DNA of 58,224 nt from Rubrivivax sp. (GTDB lineage: Bacteria; Pseudomonadota; Gammaproteobacteria; Burkholderiales; Burkholderiaceae_C). Below the pieces are notes generated by a model. It saw only the letters and a list, made by a program, of their open reading frames with translations, had not been told where the DNA came from and searched no databases. The translations under genes were made by a program, and so were the position numbers. The stretch is from contig JADMJD010000069.1 of NCBI GenBank assembly GCA_018780805.1, positions 1 through 58,224 on the forward strand, in the 5' to 3' direction. Of this stretch, positions 54,491-58,224 are shown in pieces (position 1 is the first letter of the stretch; every line of letters begins with the position of its first letter).

Positions 54491-55666
54491 TCACAGCACC
54501 TCGAACACCCCGGCCGCGCCCATGCCGCCACCGATGCACATCGTCACGCAGACCCGCTTCGCACCGCGGCGTTTGCCTTCGATCAGCGCGTGGCCGGTCA
54601 ACCGCTGGCCGCTCACGCCGTAAGGGTGGCCGACCGCGATGGCGCCGCCGTTGACGTTGAGCCGGTCCATCGGGATGCCCAGGCGGTCGGCGCAGTACAG
54701 CACCTGCACGGCGAAGGCTTCGTTCAGTTCCCAGAGGTCGATGTCGTCCATCGTCAGGCCCAGGCGCTTCAAGACCTTGGGCACCGCGAACACCGGGCCG
54801 ATGCCCATTTCGTCGGGCTCGCAACCGGCGACCGCAAAACCCAGGAAACGGCCCAGGGGTTTCAGGCCATGGGTGCTGGCATACGCTTCGTCGACCAGCA
54901 CGCAGGCACCGGCGCCGTCGCTGAACTGGCTGGCGTTGCCGGCCGTCACCACGCCGCCGGGCATCGCCGGGCGGATGCCTTGCACGGCCTCCAGCGTGGT
55001 GCCGGCACGCAGGCCTTCGTCGGCCTGGATCGTGACTTCCTTGCTGCGCAGGCCCAGCACCGGGTCGGCCACGCCGGCGGTGACGGTGACGCTGACCATC
55101 TCGTCGTTGAACTTGCCGGCTTCCTGCGCGGCGCAGGCTTTCTGCTGGCTGGCGGCGCCGTATTCGTCCATGCGCTGCTTCGGGATGTTGTAGCGCTTGG
55201 CCACGTTTTCCGCCGTCTGCAGCATGTTCCAGTAGATCTCCGGCTTGGCCGCCATCAGCGCCGGGTCGACGATCATGTGGCGGTTGGCTTCGTTCTGCAC
55301 GCAGCTGATGCTCTCCACACCGCCGGCCACGAAGACCTCGCCCTCGCCCGCGATGATGCGCTGCGCGGCCATCGCGATGGTCTGCAGCCCGCTGCTGCAG
55401 AAGCGGTTGACGGTGACACCGCTGGTGGTGATGGGCAGACCGGCGCGCAACGCGATCTGGCGTGCGATGTTGCTGCCGGTGGCGCCCTCGGGCGTGGCAC
55501 AGCCCATCAGCACGTCTTCCACCGCGGCCGGGTCGATGCCGGCACGCTGCACCGCGGCCTGCACCGCAAAACCACCCAGCGTGGCGCCATGGGTCATGTT
55601 GAAGGCACCCTTCCAGCTCTTGGCGAGCGGGGTGCGGGCGGTGGAGACGATCAGGGCTCGGGTCAT
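54491..55666 (-). CDS. Acetyl-CoA C-acyltransferase (thiolase)
   Basis: 391 residues. Nucleophile Cys90 in [11 protein letters not shown], the His in [16 protein letters not shown] and the second Cys in [12 protein letters not shown] are all present. Such enzymes cleave 3-ketoacyl-CoA at the end of a beta-oxidation cycle; FadA-like degradative function fits the operon. GGAG lies before the ATG and the gene starts 12 bases beyond the M20 peptidase stop. Confidence 0.95.
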   Translation of the reverse strand: MTRALIVSTARTPLAKSWKGAFNMTHGATLGGFAVQAAVQRAGIDPAAVEDVLMGCATPEGATGSNIARQIALRAGLPITTSGVTVNRFCSSGLQTIAMAAQRIIAGEGEVFVAGGVESISCVQNEANRHMIVDPALMAAKPEIYWNMLQTAENVAKRYNIPKQRMDEYGAASQQKACAAQEAGKFNDEMVSVTVTAGVADPVLGLRSKEVTIQADEGLRAGTTLEAVQGIRPAMPGGVVTAGNASQFSDGAGACVLVDEAYASTHGLKPLGRFLGFAVAGCEPDEMGIGPVFAVPKVLKRLGLTMDDIDLWELNEAFAVQVLYCADRLGIPMDRLNVNGGAIAVGHPYGVSGQRLTGHALIEGKRRGAKRVCVTMCIGGGMGAAGVFEVL

Positions 55667-55678
55667 GTCAAAACTCCT

Positions 55679-57145
55679 TCAGCGGGCGGCCTGCTCGACC
55701 AGCCGGTGGTAGAAACGGATCAGCTCGGCCAGGTTGTCCAGCGAGATGCGTTCGTCGGTGCCGTGGAAACGCGCCAGATCGGCCGGTTTGGCGCGCACGG
55801 GGGAAAAGCGGAAGACCTGCTCGGCAAAGCCGTCAAAGTGCCGCGCATCGGTGCCACCCAGCATCAGGCCGGGGGCCACGACCACGTCAGGGAACAACTC
55901 GCGCACGGTGCGTTCGATCAGCCGGTAGGCGTCGGAGTCCACCGCGGACACCTTGGACGGCAGCGACGGCAGGCCCACCACCTTGAACTGGATGCGTTCG
56001 TCGGCCACCACCTGCTTCATGTGCGCCAGCACGGTCTCGGGCGTGTCGCCCGGCAGCAGGCGGAAGTTGACGGTGGCATCGGCGCGGCCGGGCAGCACGT
56101 TTTCCTTGTTGCCGCCGCTGACGATGGTGAGCGCCGTGGTCGTGCGCATCAGCGCGTTGGTGCTCGCGCCCTTTTCCAGCATGCCCTGAACCACCGGCCC
56201 GAACAGCCACAGGTTGGACAGCGCCACGCGGTTGAAGCCGCCCATCTCGGGCGCCACCGCGTCGAACATCTGGCGCGCGACACCCTGGATGCCGCCCGGC
56301 ATCGGGTGTTCGTCAATCCGCGCCAGCGCGGCCGACAGCATCGCGATCGCACTCTGGCCTGGGGCCGGCGGCATCGACGAATGGCCGGGCGTGGCCTCGG
56401 CCGACACCTGCACGCTGACAAAACCCTTCTCCGCCACGCCGACCAGCGCGGCCGGCGGCTGCAGGCCGGGCATCATGCCGTCGGCGATCAGCAGGCCTTC
56501 GTCGATCACGAATTCGATCTTCGCGCCCCGTTGTTTCAGCAGCGCGACGATCGGCACGGCGCCGTTCTGACCGCCCAGTTCTTCGTCGTGGCCCGCCACC
56601 AGGTAGACCGTGCGGCGGGGCTGGAAGCCGCTGGCCAGCAAGGTCTCGAGCGCCTCCAACTGCGCGATCAGGTTGCCCTTGTCGTCCCAGGCGCCACGGC
56701 CCCACACAAAACCACCTTCGACCGCACCGCTGAAGGGCGGCTGTTTCCACAGGCCCTCGGTGCCTGGCGCCACGGGTGCGACGTCCTGGTGCGCCATCAG
56801 CACGATGGCCTTGGCCGCAGGCTCGCTGCCGGGCCACGTGAAGAGCAGGCTGCCGGCACCGACCACCTCGCGCTTCAACGTGGCATGCACGCGCGGGTAA
56901 CGCTGCGCCAGGTGCGCATGCAGCTGCTCGAAGGCCGCGGCCGTGCCCTGCGGGTCCAGCAGGCCGCTGACGGTGCGCGCCTGCACGGCCGCCGACAGCG
57001 ACGCACCGGCACCGGCCACGTCCACCTTCAGCCCGACCACCGGGGGCACGCTCACCTGGCGCGAGCCCTGGCGCAGCGTATTGACGCCCACGGCCAGGCC
57101 CAGCAGACCCAGCAACACCGCCAGGCCGAACAGCAAGCGCCGCAT
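55679..57145 (-). CDS. M20-family metallopeptidase, membrane-anchored (PM20D1/CPS1-like)
   Basis: 488 residues from the ATG at 57145, which shares a base with the upstream stop (TGATG). N-terminal transmembrane anchor MRRLLFGLAVLLGLLGLAVG. Dinuclear zinc site residues: VLMAHQDVAPV, GRGAWDDKGNL, GHDEELGGQ (catalytic Glu) and GGTDARHF. The lid/dimerisation domain is in the middle (VSVQVSAEATPGHSSMPP). In animals PM20D1 makes or cleaves N-fatty-acyl amino acids. A similar amidase activity would fit this acyl operon, but that is inference. Confidence 0.92.
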   Translation of the reverse strand: MRRLLFGLAVLLGLLGLAVGVNTLRQGSRQVSVPPVVGLKVDVAGAGASLSAAVQARTVSGLLDPQGTAAAFEQLHAHLAQRYPRVHATLKREVVGAGSLLFTWPGSEPAAKAIVLMAHQDVAPVAPGTEGLWKQPPFSGAVEGGFVWGRGAWDDKGNLIAQLEALETLLASGFQPRRTVYLVAGHDEELGGQNGAVPIVALLKQRGAKIEFVIDEGLLIADGMMPGLQPPAALVGVAEKGFVSVQVSAEATPGHSSMPPAPGQSAIAMLSAALARIDEHPMPGGIQGVARQMFDAVAPEMGGFNRVALSNLWLFGPVVQGMLEKGASTNALMRTTTALTIVSGGNKENVLPGRADATVNFRLLPGDTPETVLAHMKQVVADERIQFKVVGLPSLPSKVSAVDSDAYRLIERTVRELFPDVVVAPGLMLGGTDARHFDGFAEQVFRFSPVRAKPADLARFHGTDERISLDNLAELIRFYHRLVEQAAR

Positions 57146-58224
57146 CACGGGTTGAAGCTCTTGCCTTCTGCCACCAGGCGGGCCAGCAGCGGCGCGGGTT
57201 GCCAGAACTGCGCGTCGTCCAGCGGGTTGGCGGCAAAGCGCTGCATGCTCTGCACGACGTTGAACAGGCCCACCGTGTCGGCGTAACACATCGGGCCGCC
57301 GCGGTGCAGCGGGAAGCCGTAGCCGGTGAGGTAGACCATGTCGATGTCGCTGGCCTTGCTGGCGATGCCTTCTTCCAGGATGTGGGCCGCTTCGTTGACC
57401 AGCGAATACACCAGCCGGTGCACGATCTCGTCGTCGCTGATCTTGCGCGGCGTGACGCCCAGCGTCGCACGGTGGTCCTCGATCATCTTCACGACCACAG
57501 CCGACGGGATGGCGTCGCGTTTGCCGGCCACGTAGTCGTACCAGCCGGCGCCGGTCTTCTGGCCGTAGCGGCCCAGCTCACACAGCAGGTCGGCCGTCTT
57601 GCTGTAGCGCAGCTTGGGCTTCTCCTGGTAGCGGCGCTTGCGGATGGCCCAGCCGATGTCGTTGCCGGCCAGGTCGCCCATGCGGAACGGGCCCATCGCA
57701 AAGCCGAACTTCTCGACCGCCTTGTCCACCTGGGCCGGCGTGCAGCCCTCTTCCAGCAGGAAACCGGCCTGTCGGCTGTACTGCTCGATCATGCGGTTGC
57801 CGATGAAACCGTCGCAGACCCCGCTGACCACCGCGGTTTTCTTGATCTTCTTGCCCAGCTGCATCACGGTGGCCAGCACGTCCTTGGCGGTGGCCTTGCC
57901 ACGCACCACCTCCAGCAGCTTCATCACGTTGGCGGGGCTGAAGAAGTGGGTGCCGATGACGTCCTGCGGGCGCTTGGTGAAGTTGGCGATCTGGTCCACG
58001 TCCAGCGTGCTGGTGTTGCTGGCGAGGATGGCGCCGGGTTTCATCACCTCGTCCAGCGCGCGGAACACCTTTTCCTTGACGCCCATCTCTTCAAACACGG
58101 CCTCGATCACCATGTCCGCATCGGCCAGGTCGGCGTAGTTCAGCGTGGTGGACAAGAGCGCCATGCGGGCCTCGTACTTGTCCTGCTTGAGCTTGCCCTT
58201 CTTGACCTGGGCTTCGTAGTTCTT
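57145..58224 (-). CDS. 3-hydroxyacyl-CoA dehydrogenase, probably the C-terminal part of a FadB/FadJ-like protein (5' end outside)
   Basis: Open to the right edge of the window. The codons before the apparent ATG at 58164 continue sensibly (KNYEAQVKKGKLKQDKYEAR), so the real start is outside. Visible: ASNTSTLDVDQIANF, the dehydrogenase signature GTHFFSPANVMKLLEVVRG with catalytic His, SGVCDGFIGNRM, and a second C-terminal dehydrogenase-like domain. The upstream Rossmann Gly motif is missing from view, and perhaps an enoyl-CoA hydratase domain. Works in beta-oxidation with the thiolase. Confidence 0.94.
   Translation of the reverse strand, partial: KNYEAQVKKGKLKQDKYEARMALLSTTLNYADLADADMVIEAVFEEMGVKEKVFRALDEVMKPGAILASNTSTLDVDQIANFTKRPQDVIGTHFFSPANVMKLLEVVRGKATAKDVLATVMQLGKKIKKTAVVSGVCDGFIGNRMIEQYSRQAGFLLEEGCTPAQVDKAVEKFGFAMGPFRMGDLAGNDIGWAIRKRRYQEKPKLRYSKTADLLCELGRYGQKTGAGWYDYVAGKRDAIPSAVVVKMIEDHRATLGVTPRKISDDEIVHRLVYSLVNEAAHILEEGIASKASDIDMVYLTGYGFPLHRGGPMCYADTVGLFNVVQSMQRFAANPLDDAQFWQPAPLLARLVAEGKSFNP

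Noticed and set aside
58162..58164. The ATG at 58164 as the start of the 3-hydroxyacyl-CoA dehydrogenase gene
   Set aside because: The frame continues upstream to the edge with family-like sequence, and the Rossmann Gly motif would be missing, so it is an internal Met.

Overview
The window is 58.2 kb of very GC-rich DNA from a betaproteobacterium. It most likely belongs to the Burkholderiales, in the Leptothrix/Rubrivivax/Ideonella/Comamonadaceae neighbourhood. This rests on the tail of a glycine-cleavage locus next to sdaA, a solitary Bug/TctC-type binding protein, PEP-CTERM exported proteins, an intracellular PHB depolymerase, the gene order thrS-infC-rpmI-rplT-pheS-pheT-ihfA-merR-tRNA-Pro, and intergenic repeats typical of this group. 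Almost every base is coding. I see no transposase, integrase, phage gene or CRISPR array, so this reads as chromosomal backbone with some accessory exported and signalling proteins.

Layout. 1-4.7 kb (+): end of gcvP, sdaA, and a chemotaxis receptor with a C-terminal Cache domain. 4.8-12.6 kb: exported proteins (a small Cys-containing protein, two PEP-CTERM proteins, an unknown exported protein, a lipoprotein) and a LAL/LuxR-type regulator split by an apparent one-base frameshift. 12.7-18.2 kb: a Bug binding protein, a cNMP-binding patatin, a cupin, a GST and phaZ. 18.2-32.6 kb (-): second-messenger and transport genes (GGDEF-EAL protein, RND pump with adaptor, degenerate EAL protein, second chemotaxis receptor, MFS permease, aroC, sensor diguanylate cyclase). 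32.7-40.7 kb (-): tRNA-Pro(GGG), a MerR regulator, ihfA, pheT, pheS, rplT, rpmI, infC, thrS. 40.7-44.9 kb: a patatin, tex and a DUF1223 protein. 44.9-58.2 kb (-): about 13 tightly packed genes for acyl-CoA metabolism, most overlapping by ATGA or TGATG.

Main discovery. Upstream of thrS is a complete transcription-attenuation module: a promoter, a Shine-Dalgarno sequence, a 13-residue leader peptide MTPRTTFTFFTEV, and an intrinsic terminator just before the thrS start. Eight of the 13 residues are Thr or Phe. The transcript encodes both threonyl- and phenylalanyl-tRNA synthetase, so the leader looks built to sense charging of both tRNAs. The same operon has three further control signals: an AUC start codon for infC, a structured and repeated infC-rpmI spacer, and an intrinsic terminator with a U-tract between rplT and pheS.

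The 44.9-58.2 kb operon combines a surface alpha/beta hydrolase, two acyl-CoA dehydrogenases, a thiolase, the 3-hydroxyacyl-CoA dehydrogenase part of a FadB/FadJ-like protein, a thioesterase and several reductases. This fits uptake and beta-oxidation of an esterified acyl substrate that I cannot identify.
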